64,000 bases of DNA from Exiguobacterium sp. Leaf196 (GTDB lineage: Bacteria; Bacillota; Bacilli; Exiguobacteriales; Exiguobacteriaceae): positions 62,001 to 126,000 of the forward strand of contig NZ_LMPV01000008.1 of NCBI RefSeq assembly GCF_001423965.1. The letters are read 5' to 3'. The notes under the pieces were generated by a model. That model was not told the origin of the DNA and ran no database searches. It saw only the letters and a program-made list of their open reading frames with translations. Below are positions 24,587 to 33,032 of this stretch, piece by piece (position 1 is the first letter of the stretch; the number at the start of each line of letters is the position of its first letter). The translations under genes and the position numbers were made by a program.

Positions 24587-24865
24587 TCAAGCAGACAGTT
24601 TCGTCATGATTGAGACGAGACAGACGATAATCAGTAACAGGATGCCGATATTTCGTTTCAACGAGTGACGTGACCAGTAGAAGAATAGTGCAAGGACAGG
24701 GGCTACGAAAAAGGCAAGAACAAGACTGATCAGTGTTGCAAGAAATAAAACAAATATCCAGAGCTTGCTCGTTGTCCGGTAAACCTGCCACATGTCGTAA
24801 AGCGACATAAGTGTATAAGCGAGTAATACAAAGATGATTCCGGTCGATAAACTCAAAACGATCAT
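24587..24865 (-). CDS. Small membrane protein, unknown function
   Basis: A 92-aa protein with about three hydrophobic helices (about 3-25, 35-63 and 73-90) separated by short basic loops (DMWQVYRTTSK, SRHSLKRN). I do not recognise the family. AAGGA sits 7 bases before the ATG at 24865, and a GTG at 24868 is an alternative start. It has a dedicated terminator. Convergent with the phosphoesterase gene. Confidence 0.6.
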   Translation of the reverse strand: MIVLSLSTGIIFVLLAYTLMSLYDMWQVYRTTSKLWIFVLFLATLISLVLAFFVAPVLALFFYWSRHSLKRNIGILLLIIVCLVSIMTKLSA

Positions 24866-24989
24866 CACTCCATTCCTTTTTTAGTATAAGGGAAGGAGCA
24901 AAGATGACTATATGTCTTGCAGGAAAAAACGTGACGAATCGATGAACGTACGACTAAACGCTGTAATGAAGGAAAAGGAGAGGACATTC

Positions 24990-25282
24990 ATGTCAAATGT
25001 ATATCGCCGTTTTTTTCTGTTTCCAGATACTTTAATCATGCTTGTATTACTGATCGGAATAAGTGGATAGATCATCGCACAACCATTCAGTTGGTCCATT
25101 TTGCTATTCTTTTGCAACGGATTGATCGTCATGTTGCTTGCTTACGAGTGGAAGCATTATGTGGCACATGTTCTGCTAAAGCCGAGAACACGCTTTGGGA
25201 AATGGATGAAAAAACAGTCTTATCCAGCCAAGCGACACGTGATTTAGAAAAAGAATTGAATAATAAAAAAACGCCGATCCAT
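24990..25282 (+). pseudogene. Decayed fatty acid hydroxylase/sterol desaturase family gene
   Basis: From an ATG behind GGAGAGG the frame reads MSNVYRRFFLFPDTLIMLVL and meets TAG at 25068. Beyond it the same frame continues IIAQPFSWSILLFFCNG and YEWKHYVAHVLLKPRTRFGKWMKK to a stop at 25247. The second part resembles the C-terminal region of bacterial fatty acid hydroxylase-superfamily proteins. The His clusters normally lying between these segments are missing, so an internal deletion is likely. A neighbouring frame contains SSQATRDLEKELNNKK, a plausible original C-terminus, implying a frameshift too. It ends where the IS is inserted. Family assignment is from memory of motifs. Confidence 0.55.
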
Positions 25283-25368
25283 TGGGCTAACCTAAAATTT
25301 TGAGACAATATAAAACACCTTCGGAGTGGTACACTTTTAAAAAGTACTAACATCGGAGGTGTTTTTGC

Positions 25369-25711
25369 ATGGGCAAAAACGTATATTCAAGTGAAGTGAA
25401 GTGAAGTGAAGTGAAGTGAAGCGAAATGGGCAGTAGTAAAAGATAAGCTGAGTGGTAAGTTAACGACGAAAGAGATTATGGAGAAGTACGGAATCAAAAA
25501 TGAATCTCAAATTAAAACATGGATGAGATGGTATCGTGCTAACGAACATTATCGATTTGATCAGCCGATTGGAAAACAATATACCTATGGACATGGTCCA
25601 GATTCTGCAAGTGAGGATGATAAGAGAGAACGACAAATGTCTCATCTGAAGATGGAAAACGAAATCTTAAAAAAGTACATGGAGATCGAAAGAGAGTTGA
25701 GAAAGAAGTAG
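25369..25711 (+). pseudogene. IS orfA, frameshifted by a 5-bp tandem repeat
   Basis: It starts at an ATG behind GGAGG (MGKNVYSSEVK) and stops at TGA 25402 because GTGAA is repeated six times, plus one GCGAA unit, at 25391-25425. Comparison with the sequence context implies two units in an intact gene (SSEVKWAVVKDK). With seven the frame is shifted. The rest reads on in another frame: KEIMEKYGIKNESQIKTWMRWY, an IS3-type helix-turn-helix, and a coiled-coil end (MENEILKKYMEIERELRKK). The AAAAAAG slip site is at 25669-25675. Confidence 0.85.
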
Positions 25712-26556
25712 TCATAAAAATTGTAGAGTTTCTTCGGGGAAAGTATACAATCACCGCTATTCTTAGCGTTTTGAATGTACCGAGAGCAAACTATTACCGT
25801 TGGATTAAAGAATCTGTGAAAGCACCCTCGGTGCTCGAAAAAGCCATCATTGGACTAAGTAAGCAGACGAAGTATCGGAATGGACATCGAAAAATAAAGG
25901 CATTATTACAGCAAATTTATCAGTTGAAAGCCAATCGGAATACCGTGCAGAAAATCATGCGAAAACACCATCTCCAATGCCGGATCAAGCCGAAACGAAG
26001 ATGGAAGTCTCAAGGTGAGCGCATCGTAACGGCACCGGATCTCATCAAGCGCGACCTCACAGCAAGTAAACCGATTTCGTTATTGAATAAGTCCATGATA
26101 GTTGAAAGATATTTCGTCGTGCTGCCGTATTAAATATAAGTGATATCCGTCACCCACTTCTGAATCATCGCCTACAAGTTATACGAGCATCAACAAACGC
26201 CTCTTGTGATCGATACGTTGAAGATAGCGCTTGAGAACCGAAACTATCCCGAAGGGGTCATCCTTCATTCGGACCAAGGCAGTGTCTATACGTCATATGC
26301 CTTTCAAAAATTCGTTAAGAGCAATCACCTAATAAGTAGAATGTCTCGTAGAGGAAACTGTTGGGACAACGCAGTTATTGAATCGTTCCACTCTAATTTA
26401 AAGTCCGAGGAGTTCCAGTACGTCAAATTTAACTCGCTAAGAGACCATGAGGTCTCTGAACGCGTTATTAATTACTTAAACTACTATAACGAAGAACGAA
26501 TCCAAGAAAAATTAGGCTACCTGACACCGAAAAGATACGGTGTACTGGCAGCCTAA
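25681..26556 (+). pseudogene. IS orfB (DDE transposase) broken by internal inversion
   Basis: The -1 frame reads through EFLRGKYTITAILSVLNVPRANYYRW and RKIKALLQQIY and then goes wrong after LTASKP, stopping at 26131. Frame is regained at YEHQQTPLVIDTLK and includes HSDQGSVYTS (second Asp) and VIESFHSNLKSE (catalytic Glu). Reverse-complementing 26075-26164 restores KWVTDITYI-stop-YGSTTKYLS and joins both halves in frame. The first catalytic Asp is thus on the inverted segment, and one Gln codon has become TAA. Confidence 0.85.
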
Positions 26557-26621
26557 TCAAGGTGTTTTATATTGTCTCAAAATTTTAGGTTAGCCCAATC
26601 CATTGATCAGCGGTTTTTTAT

Positions 26622-27176
26622 TCACAGAACGCGCAACATGGCACGTCGAATCGTATCGAGTTCAAGTGGACGCGCAATCGATGGCCATTCGGCGATCAAC
26701 GCGATATACGTTCGAAAGATCAGGAAGGCCGTGACATCGACCGGTATGTCGCGATCGTCTTGACCAAGACGAGTCTCAAGTAATGTCTTGATATATTCGA
26801 CGACATGTCGTTCAATCCGCATCCGTAATTCCTGCATCTCTTGTAATTTTAAGTTGCGTGTTTCTTCGATGATTTGAAGAATGAATAAGTGTTGTTGCTG
26901 ATGATAGACGATGGCGTCGATCATTGCTTGTTTATTTTCTTCTACGGTCGCCTGTTCGACGTAAGCGCGTTCTGCTTCTTCTTTCATCTCTTGCAACACA
27001 CGTGTTACGAGTGATTCAAACAGATTGAGTTTACTTTCGAACAATTGATAGACGGTTGGTTTTCCGACATGAGCGCGTCGGGCGACACGCTCGATCGTCG
27101 TTCCCTTATAACCGAGTTCTGAAAAGCAAGCCATTGCTGAGTCGAGTATCAAAGTTTCTTTATCAGACTGTGTCAT
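26622..27176 (-). CDS. TetR/AcrR family regulator (YhgD-like)
   Basis: A 184-aa repressor. The N-terminal TetR helix-turn-helix (about 8-55) reads ILDSAMACFSELGYKGTTIERVARRAHVGKPTVYQLFESK; the rest is a ligand-binding helical domain. Its ATG overlaps the end of the yhgE-like gene by 14 bases, and no strong ribosome site is seen, so translation is probably coupled. The pair yhgE-TetR parallels yhgD/yhgE in B. subtilis. A 29-bp palindrome in front of the operon (29499-29527) is a likely autoregulatory operator. Its natural terminator is interrupted by the IS. Confidence 0.85.
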   Translation of the reverse strand: MTQSDKETLILDSAMACFSELGYKGTTIERVARRAHVGKPTVYQLFESKLNLFESLVTRVLQEMKEEAERAYVEQATVEENKQAMIDAIVYHQQQHLFILQIIEETRNLKLQEMQELRMRIERHVVEYIKTLLETRLGQDDRDIPVDVTAFLIFRTYIALIAEWPSIARPLELDTIRRAMLRVL

Positions 27177-29481
27177 GTTGTTTTCGTCTCGCTTTCGTTG
27201 AGAGTAGAATCCGTTTGGCTCCGAGCCCTCCAACGAAGCTGATGATTAATGCGACGACTAATATGGTCGCAAGGACTTGACTATTGGATACGAGGGCATC
27301 CGTCACACCGAGTCCAAGCGCTTCGCGGAATCCACCGACCGAATATGTCATCGGTAAGAAAGCGTGAATCGCTTGGAAGAACCCTGGCGTCATTTCGACA
27401 GGGAACGTTCCACCACTACCACCGATTTGAAGAAGGAGTAGTAAGAAGGCAAGGAACTGTCCGACGCGACCGAGTAGCATCGCGAGCGTGAACAGAATGG
27501 TAATGAACGTCATACCTGTCAAGGCAGCGAATCCATACAGCGCAGGGACACTCGCGACATCAGCATCCAGCACATAGACGATTGCTGTGGCCGCTGCGAC
27601 ACCTTGTAATGCGCCAATCGGTAAGATAAGTGATAATTTACCGACGAGGAAGCGCCATGTCAGACTCTCACCATGTTCGGGACGAATCTGATAGACCGAA
27701 GAGAACATCAAGGCACCTGCGAACAAGGCAATACTAAGGATATAAGCTGATAAACCAGAACCGTAATTGTTGACAGTCGAATAGTCATGTTCTTTTAAGA
27801 CGACGGGTTCTGCTAGCATATTATCCCGCTCTTTTGTCGGCTTGACCGTCGCGTCTTTAGCTCCTTTGCTGAGCTCATCCTTCAGTGTTTTAGCTCCATC
27901 TTCAAGTTTCGTGTTGGCATCCGCGATTTTTGAAGCACCCTCGGTCGTTTTGCCGATACCATCTGTAATCGTAGAAGAACCAGATGCCAATTGTCCTAAT
28001 CCGTTATTCAACGCGCTAGCCCCAGCTTGAAGTTGATGTGTACCATCTGACAGTTGGTTCGCGCCGTCAGCTAGTTGGGCACCGCCTGTTGCGGCTTTAT
28101 GCACACCCGCAGTATACTGACCGAGTTTTTCATTGAACGTCTGTTGTCCACTAGCTAATTGTTGTGCGCCAGACTCGACTTGTTTCGCACCATCGACGAG
28201 CTTCAATTGTCCAGCGTTTAGTTGCGATACAGCAGACTGGACTTGCTGACCACCTGCGGCGAGTTGACCGATTTTCTTCGTTGCATTTGTTGCTTGAGCA
28301 AGACTCTGATCAATTGCACCTTCTTGGGCAGCAAGACTTTGAATATTTTCTTCTAATGAACCAATAGAACCGAGTAATGTTTGTTTTTCTTCATCTGATA
28401 ACTGTTCAGAAGCAGAAATAACTTCTTTTAGTTGAGCGACGTTTGCCTCAAGTGCTTGGCGACGGGCCCGTAAGTCCTGTTTCGCCTGTTCAGCATCTTG
28501 ATTGAGTTGTGTTAAAAAGGCATTCGCAGCTTGTGCTTTTTCATCCAGTTGATTTAATCCGTTCGTCAACTGAGGAATTTTTTCATTAAGCTGAGCAGTA
28601 CCCGCAGCCAGTTGTTCTGCCCCTTGGCGTACCTGTGTTGAGCCACCGCTGAGTTTTGTTGCGCCTTCTTGAAGTTGCGCGGCACCTGCCTGTAAATTGC
28701 CACCGTTTTCATCGAGTGTGTTCAATCCAGAAGATAGCTCACCCGTTTTTTGAGCGAAGAGGGTGGTCTTTTCGTCGAGTGTCGTGACACCATCACTCAG
28801 TTTTTTCGAACCTTGATTCGCTTCCCCGAGTTTTTCGGACAGTGTCAGACTGCCATCTGCGAGTTTTCCAAGATTTGTTGCTAGTGTTCTAGCGCCATCC
28901 GCTGTTTTATGGTTACCGTCCTCGAGTTTAGAGGAACCGTCCGACGCTTTTTCCATTCCGTTTGCGATTTTCTTTAACGCACCGAATATAGCACTACTAT
29001 ATTGTTTCGTAACGGATTTTCGGATTTTTTCGTTTAACTGTTTTGCGGCAGTACTCGAAATTTGTGTTCCCGAGTAGTTTTTCGCTGGATTCAAGTAATA
29101 TTCTAACTCAATCTTCTTCGGGTGATCATCGAGTAGTGTCGTTGCATTTTTAGAAAAATTCTTTGGAATGACAACTGTCATGTAGACTTTTCCGTCACGC
29201 AATTCTTTCTCTGCCTTATCCTGAGACAAGAACTGCCAATCAAAATCATCATTTTTTTTGAGTTTATCGACGAATTGATCCCCGATGTCGACTTTCTCTC
29301 CTTTAAACTTTGTCGCCTGATCTTCGTTGACGATAGCAACCTTAATATCTTCTGTACGACCGTACGGGTCCCAGAATGCAGATAAGAAGATGGAGTTGTA
29401 AAGAAACGGTACGAGGATGAGGGCGAGAATAACGACGATCATCATCGGACTCTTCAATTTCTTCCATTCTGAGCGAAACAT
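27163..29481 (-). CDS. yhgE: YhgE/Pip family membrane protein
   Basis: A 772-aa protein of the YhgE/Pip (phage infection protein) family, related to ABC-2 membrane domains. One N-terminal helix (about 12-32) is followed by a long extracytoplasmic region (about 40-570) and a C-terminal block of about five helices (575-755). The middle contains many 11-14-residue repeats of the QLxxGxxQLxxG type, predicted as long helices, plus a charged coiled coil (about 340-400). Function in export or envelope integrity is unsettled. AAAGGGGA lies about 9 bases before the ATG. It is co-transcribed with the TetR gene. Confidence 0.87.
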   Translation of the reverse strand: MFRSEWKKLKSPMMIVVILALILVPFLYNSIFLSAFWDPYGRTEDIKVAIVNEDQATKFKGEKVDIGDQFVDKLKKNDDFDWQFLSQDKAEKELRDGKVYMTVVIPKNFSKNATTLLDDHPKKIELEYYLNPAKNYSGTQISSTAAKQLNEKIRKSVTKQYSSAIFGALKKIANGMEKASDGSSKLEDGNHKTADGARTLATNLGKLADGSLTLSEKLGEANQGSKKLSDGVTTLDEKTTLFAQKTGELSSGLNTLDENGGNLQAGAAQLQEGATKLSGGSTQVRQGAEQLAAGTAQLNEKIPQLTNGLNQLDEKAQAANAFLTQLNQDAEQAKQDLRARRQALEANVAQLKEVISASEQLSDEEKQTLLGSIGSLEENIQSLAAQEGAIDQSLAQATNATKKIGQLAAGGQQVQSAVSQLNAGQLKLVDGAKQVESGAQQLASGQQTFNEKLGQYTAGVHKAATGGAQLADGANQLSDGTHQLQAGASALNNGLGQLASGSSTITDGIGKTTEGASKIADANTKLEDGAKTLKDELSKGAKDATVKPTKERDNMLAEPVVLKEHDYSTVNNYGSGLSAYILSIALFAGALMFSSVYQIRPEHGESLTWRFLVGKLSLILPIGALQGVAAATAIVYVLDADVASVPALYGFAALTGMTFITILFTLAMLLGRVGQFLAFLLLLLQIGGSGGTFPVEMTPGFFQAIHAFLPMTYSVGGFREALGLGVTDALVSNSQVLATILVVALIISFVGGLGAKRILLSTKARRKQHDTV

Positions 29482-29498
29482 AAATACAAATCCCCTTT

Positions 29499-29527
29499 CT
29501 AAAACTCAAAACTAATTTGAGTTTTAG
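29499..29527. promoter_or_regulatory. Palindromic operator of the yhgE-TetR operon
   Basis: Perfect 12-bp arms CTAAAACTCAAA and TTTGAGTTTTAG around a 5-bp centre, between the ribosome site of yhgE and a TATAAT-like sequence upstream. TetR proteins bind such repeats, and the TetR gene is the second gene of the operon. Confidence 0.7.
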
Positions 29528-29589
29528 GTTTTGATGAGATTTACTTTACTCTCTTCATTATAAAAAATCAATCGATAATTCCAATTTCA

Positions 29590-29618
29590 CACAAAAAAAC
29601 GACTCACGGAGAGTCGTC
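29590..29618 (-). terminator. Terminator of the quinone oxidoreductase gene
   Basis: ACGACTC pairs with GAGTCGT over 5 nt; seven T residues follow on the minus strand. Confidence 0.8.
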
Positions 29619-29630
29619 TCTAGAAAATGA

Positions 29631-30596
29631 TTAAGGAATTAACAGTAACTTTCCTGTACTACGTCGGCTTTCTAAAAAGTCATGCGCTGCTTTTCCATCA
29701 GATAAAGCAAAAATTGTCGGAGAGGACAGGTTAAGGTGACTAGATAAAATCCAATCAAACAGCTCACCCGATCTGCGGATGCGTTCCTCAGAAGACGTTA
29801 ACACATTCCAAAGGTCGCCACCTGTTAATGTTTTGGACGTATCCATTAAAAAACGTGGATCGACAGGTGCGGGATCACCGCCTGCCATACCATAGAAGAC
29901 GACGGTCCCATGTACTTTCGTTACATGGAAACTGTCCATTAGCGTAGAACCGATAGACTCATAAACGACATCGACCCCTCTACCAGAAGTTTGTGTAAGC
30001 ACTTGCTCGACCCAGTTCTCTGAGTACAAATAGACAGACTCACAACCGGCAGTTTTTGCGATCTGTGCCTTATCGGGAGAAGAAGTTAAGCCAATCGGAG
30101 TTGCACCAAGTAAACGAATGAGTTGTGTCAGTAATTGCCCCACGCCACCGGCAGCAGCGTGAACTAAGACGGTATCTCCTGGTTGAACGTGATAACTGTC
30201 GCGAGTCAAATAATGTGCCGTCAATCCTTGTAATAAGACAGAAGCTGCTGTTTCGTATGAGATACCGTCAGGAAGCGGAATCAATTTATCAACGGGTGCC
30301 GCCACGTACTCAGCGTTCGCAAGCGGAACGTCCGCAAAAGCAATCCGTTGACCTACATGGAACGTTGAAACGGCTGCACCGATTGCGGTGATGACTCCTG
30401 CTCCTTCGTAACCTAAAATATAGGGAGGCTGTCCTTCTAAATGATAGTTTCCTTTTCGACGATAAATATCTGCAAAATTCAGACCGATCGCTTTCATTTC
30501 AATCAGAACTTCCTGTTCGCTGATTGTTGGCGTTGGCACGTCTTCGAAGCGTAATACATCAGAACCTCCGAATTCGTGGAATGTTAATGCCTTCAT
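29631..30596 (-). CDS. Zinc-independent quinone oxidoreductase (QOR/MDR family)
   Basis: A 321-aa medium-chain dehydrogenase/reductase. The N-terminal GroES-like part has GLNFADIYRRKGNY and GYEGAGVITAIG; the NADPH Rossmann motif is VLVHAAAGGVGQLLTQL. The Cys/His zinc ligands of alcohol dehydrogenases are absent, as in quinone oxidoreductases. It would transfer hydride from NADPH to quinones or enones. AAGGATG lies about 10 bases before the ATG. Monocistronic. Confidence 0.88.
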   Translation of the reverse strand: MKALTFHEFGGSDVLRFEDVPTPTISEQEVLIEMKAIGLNFADIYRRKGNYHLEGQPPYILGYEGAGVITAIGAAVSTFHVGQRIAFADVPLANAEYVAAPVDKLIPLPDGISYETAASVLLQGLTAHYLTRDSYHVQPGDTVLVHAAAGGVGQLLTQLIRLLGATPIGLTSSPDKAQIAKTAGCESVYLYSENWVEQVLTQTSGRGVDVVYESIGSTLMDSFHVTKVHGTVVFYGMAGGDPAPVDPRFLMDTSKTLTGGDLWNVLTSSEERIRRSGELFDWILSSHLNLSSPTIFALSDGKAAHDFLESRRSTGKLLLIP

Positions 30597-30700
30597 CTCA
30601 ACACATCCTTCTTTTAAATCTGCTTATAGTATAAAGCAGAACATCTGAAAATGATGGACAGATGCGTTACACTAGAAAAAAAGAAGAAAGAAGGGACGTT

Positions 30701-30985
30701 ATGAAACGTGTCTTAATGGGAGGCATTCGCTTTTATCAAAAAGTCATTTCTCCCATGAAACCAGCCACATGTCGATTCTATCCGACGTGTTCCCATTACG
30801 GGATGGAGGCAATTGAACGTCATGGTGCAGTAAAAGGGAGTTATTTGACGACACGCCGTTTGCTCCGTTGCCAACCGTTTCATCCAGGAGGTCTCGATTT
30901 CGTTCCAGAACCTGATCAGTTTAGTTGGAAAGCGCCGTTACAGCGCGAAAATCCCCGTGAGAAGGTCGAAGTCACTGTGGAATAA
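30701..30985 (+). CDS. yidD: Membrane protein insertion efficiency factor YidD
   Basis: A 94-aa member of the YidD family, a peripheral membrane protein that helps insertase YidC. The pattern [33 protein letters not shown] and [17 protein letters not shown], with three conserved Cys, is diagnostic. The ATG at 30701 is preceded by AGAAGGGA. A longer frame from an ATG at 30662 lacks a ribosome site. In many Bacillales it is also an isolated gene away from yidC. Confidence 0.92.
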   Translation: MKRVLMGGIRFYQKVISPMKPATCRFYPTCSHYGMEAIERHGAVKGSYLTTRRLLRCQPFHPGGLDFVPEPDQFSWKAPLQRENPREKVEVTVE

Positions 30986-31026
30986 GTCATGTTAGGATTT
31001 ATGTTAATAGTTTAATGAATGAAGAA

Positions 31027-31075
31027 AAAGGGGGGGTGTGTTACCGGAAATCATCGGTAACACACCCCCCCCTTT
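31027..31075. terminator. Strong bidirectional terminator
   Basis: A stem of about 17-20 bp: seven G residues, TGTGTTACCG, an 8-nt loop and the full complement ending in eight C residues, with A and T flanks. It separates convergent yidD and the tautomerase gene. Confidence 0.85.
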
Positions 31076-31097
31076 AATTGTTTCATTTGTTGAACGC

Positions 31098-31487
31098 TCA
31101 TAGTTTACCTGTTAAAAACTGTGCTTCACCGAGACCGAAACTCCAGTCCGCCGCATCATTTTCGACGATTGAAACCATTAAATCAGTCGGAGCAAGTCCA
31201 CAATTTGCTTCTAATCGTTCAGCGAGCAATTGATAGAGACGTTGCTTCTTCTCTTTCGTCCGCGTTTTACTTGTCACACTGATAAGGACGATATCTTTAC
31301 TCCGCTTAAAACCAAGACCTGTATCTTGAATGACCATTTCGTGAGCTTTGTGTGTATGCACGATTTGATACCGATCACGTTCCGGCACGTCGAATGCTTC
31401 GACCATCGCGTCATGTGCAGTGTTGAGTAACACGTTCAACTCTTCTTCAGAACGTCCTTCAATGACGTCGAATCGTAATAATGGCAT
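31098..31487 (-). CDS. Tautomerase family protein (YusQ-like)
   Basis: A 129-aa protein of the tautomerase superfamily, Tautomerase_2 type. The catalytic Pro follows the initiator Met ([15 protein letters not shown]), as in 4-oxalocrotonate tautomerases. It shows [12 protein letters not shown] and [25 protein letters not shown]. The substrate is unknown. AAAAAGGAGC lies about 9 bases before the ATG. It follows the aldehyde dehydrogenase gene on the same strand with a weak hairpin between them, so partial co-transcription is possible. Confidence 0.85.
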   Translation of the reverse strand: MPLLRFDVIEGRSEEELNVLLNTAHDAMVEAFDVPERDRYQIVHTHKAHEMVIQDTGLGFKRSKDIVLISVTSKTRTKEKKQRLYQLLAERLEANCGLAPTDLMVSIVENDAADWSFGLGEAQFLTGKL

Positions 31488-31516
31488 AACCGTTCAGCTC
31501 CTTTTTTAAGTATGTA

Positions 31517-31539
31517 GAGCAGGGAAGAGTTCCCTGCTC
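31517..31539 (-). terminator. Weak terminator after the aldehyde dehydrogenase gene
   Basis: GAGCAGGGA pairs with TCCCTGCTC over 5 nt, but no T run follows closely on the minus strand, so it may let transcription pass into the tautomerase gene. Confidence 0.5.
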
Positions 31540-31547
31540 TCGATTAT

Positions 31548-33032
31548 TTATTCAAAGAATGGTTTGTATTGGCGGCGATCATGCATGACGGACAACCATT
31601 GTACAGTTGAGAATTCTTCAAGTACCCATTCACCGTTAAAGCGACCAAGTCCTGAATCTTTTTCACCACCAAATGGCATATGTGGCTCATCGTTGACCGA
31701 TTGGTCGTTGATGTGAATCATACCTGTCTCGACTTCCAGTGCAAAAGCGGTCGCACGTTCAATAGATGAACCGTGCACTGCACCACTCAATCCGTATGGA
31801 AGAGAGTTTGCGATTTCAAGTGCCTCTTCATCTGTATCGAATGGGATGATGACTGCAACTGGTCCAAAGATTTCATTTTTAGCAAGCGGCATATCGTTCG
31901 TGACGCCTGTGACGACAGTTGGCGCAATGACGTTGTCTTTTGCTTCTCCACCTACACGAACGGTTGCACCGGCAGCTTTTGTTTTTTCAAGATCTTCAAG
32001 GATGCGTTCGACTTGTGATTGATTGATGAGTGGTCCGACTTGTGTCCGGTCATGTGATGGATCACCATACTGTAATTCTTTCACACGAGCAACGTATTTT
32101 TCGACGAACTCATCATGAATCGAAGAAGCGACAAGAATTCGGTTCGTCGACATACAGATTTGACCTTGATGATAGAACTTGCTGTAGACAGCAGATTCAA
32201 CCGCACGATCGAGATCAGCATCATCAAGTACGACGAAGACGTTGTTTCCGCCAAGTTCAAGCGCTGTTTTCTTCAGGTGTTTACCGGCAAGTTCTCCGAT
32301 GTGGCGACCGACTTCAGTTGATCCTGTAAAGGAAATCAAGCGTGGAACAGGGTGTTCGACGATGGCGTCACCGATTTCTGAACCACGACCGACGATAACA
32401 TTTAAAACACCTTTTGGTAATCCAGCTTTTTCAAACAGGCTAGCGAAAATTAAACCGCCTGAGACAGGTGTGTCTGTTGCCGGTTTAACGACGACTGCAT
32501 TCCCAATAGCGATAGCAGTAGCGATTGACCGCACAGCTAAGTGGAACGGGAAGTTCCATGGACTGATGACACCGATGACGCCAAGTGCTTTACGATAGAT
32601 TCGGTTTTCTTTGCCTGGTACGACCGATGGACGAATTTCACCGTGCATCCGTAATGGGAAGGTAGCAGCTTCTTTTACGATCAAGACTGAGGCGAGGAAT
32701 TCACCTTCCGCTTTAATACGTGTACTTCCTGACTCTTTGATTAGCCAATCGATGATAGTCTCTTTTTCTTCGTACAACACCTTCAGGAAGTTTTCGATGA
32801 GACCTTGGCGTTTTAAGGCAGGAACTTTCGCCCAGTCTTTTTGAGCAACTTGAGCCGCTTCATACGCATCATCTAAATCTTGTTGGTTCGCGGCAGAGAT
32901 CGTAAAGAGCTCTTCTCCAGTGAATGGATTTGTGTTCGTCATGTTGCTGTCACTTGCGCCTGTGCGCCACTGACCGTCAATATAAATCTTCGTAAAATCC
33001 GTATGCAATGTAGCTTCGTTTTGTTGAGCCAT
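31548..33032 (-). CDS. Aldehyde dehydrogenase family protein
   Basis: A 494-aa NAD(P)-dependent aldehyde dehydrogenase of full family length. Visible are the active-site segment with Cys293 (GQICMSTNR), the general base Glu259 (LELGGNN), the coenzyme-site PWNFPFH and FTGSTEVG, and the C-terminal HMPFGGEKDSGLGRF. It resembles the vanillin/aromatic aldehyde dehydrogenase group (YfmT-like), but the substrate is an inference. GGAGGATG lies about 9 bases before the ATG. The 279 bp to the next gene hold an imperfect hairpin (around 33209-33231) and AT-rich promoter DNA. Confidence 0.88.
   Translation of the reverse strand: MAQQNEATLHTDFTKIYIDGQWRTGASDSNMTNTNPFTGEELFTISAANQQDLDDAYEAAQVAQKDWAKVPALKRQGLIENFLKVLYEEKETIIDWLIKESGSTRIKAEGEFLASVLIVKEAATFPLRMHGEIRPSVVPGKENRIYRKALGVIGVISPWNFPFHLAVRSIATAIAIGNAVVVKPATDTPVSGGLIFASLFEKAGLPKGVLNVIVGRGSEIGDAIVEHPVPRLISFTGSTEVGRHIGELAGKHLKKTALELGGNNVFVVLDDADLDRAVESAVYSKFYHQGQICMSTNRILVASSIHDEFVEKYVARVKELQYGDPSHDRTQVGPLINQSQVERILEDLEKTKAAGATVRVGGEAKDNVIAPTVVTGVTNDMPLAKNEIFGPVAVIIPFDTDEEALEIANSLPYGLSGAVHGSSIERATAFALEVETGMIHINDQSVNDEPHMPFGGEKDSGLGRFNGEWVLEEFSTVQWLSVMHDRRQYKPFFE

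Larger units (their letters stand above)
25283..26597 (+). mobile_element. IS150-type (IS3 family) insertion sequence, inactivated
   Basis: A 1315-bp element bounded by perfect 39-bp inverted repeats (25283-25321 and 26559-26597) starting TGGGCTAACC. It carries the usual orfA and orfB arrangement with an A6G slippery site (25669-25675) for -1 frameshifting. Three independent defects disable the transposase: a pentanucleotide repeat frameshift at the start of orfA, a 90-bp inversion in orfB, and a nonsense codon inside the inverted block. The intact ends mean it could still be moved by a helper copy in the same genome. Confidence 0.88.
25277..26603 (+). repeat. 6-bp target duplication flanking the IS
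   Basis: ATCCAT occurs at 25277-25282 and again at 26598-26603, exactly outside the terminal inverted repeats. Without the IS the flanks join into a hairpin (AAAAAACG.CGATC, loop CATT, GATCAGCGGTTTTTT), which reads as a terminator between two convergent genes. Confidence 0.75.

Noticed and set aside
25391-25425. Considered as a small CRISPR-like or satellite repeat
   Set aside because: Units are only 5 bp without spacers and lie inside the orfA coding start, so slippage in a gene explains it.
27163-29481. yhgE-like gene as part of a phage-defence or type VII secretion locus
   Set aside because: Only a TetR gene accompanies it; no WXG100, EssC or toxin genes are present, and the pair matches the ordinary yhgD-yhgE layout.
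32242-32598. A 118-codon plus-strand frame opposite the aldehyde dehydrogenase gene
   Set aside because: It is antisense to a well-supported full-length gene with all catalytic motifs, has no ribosome site and no recognisable domain.
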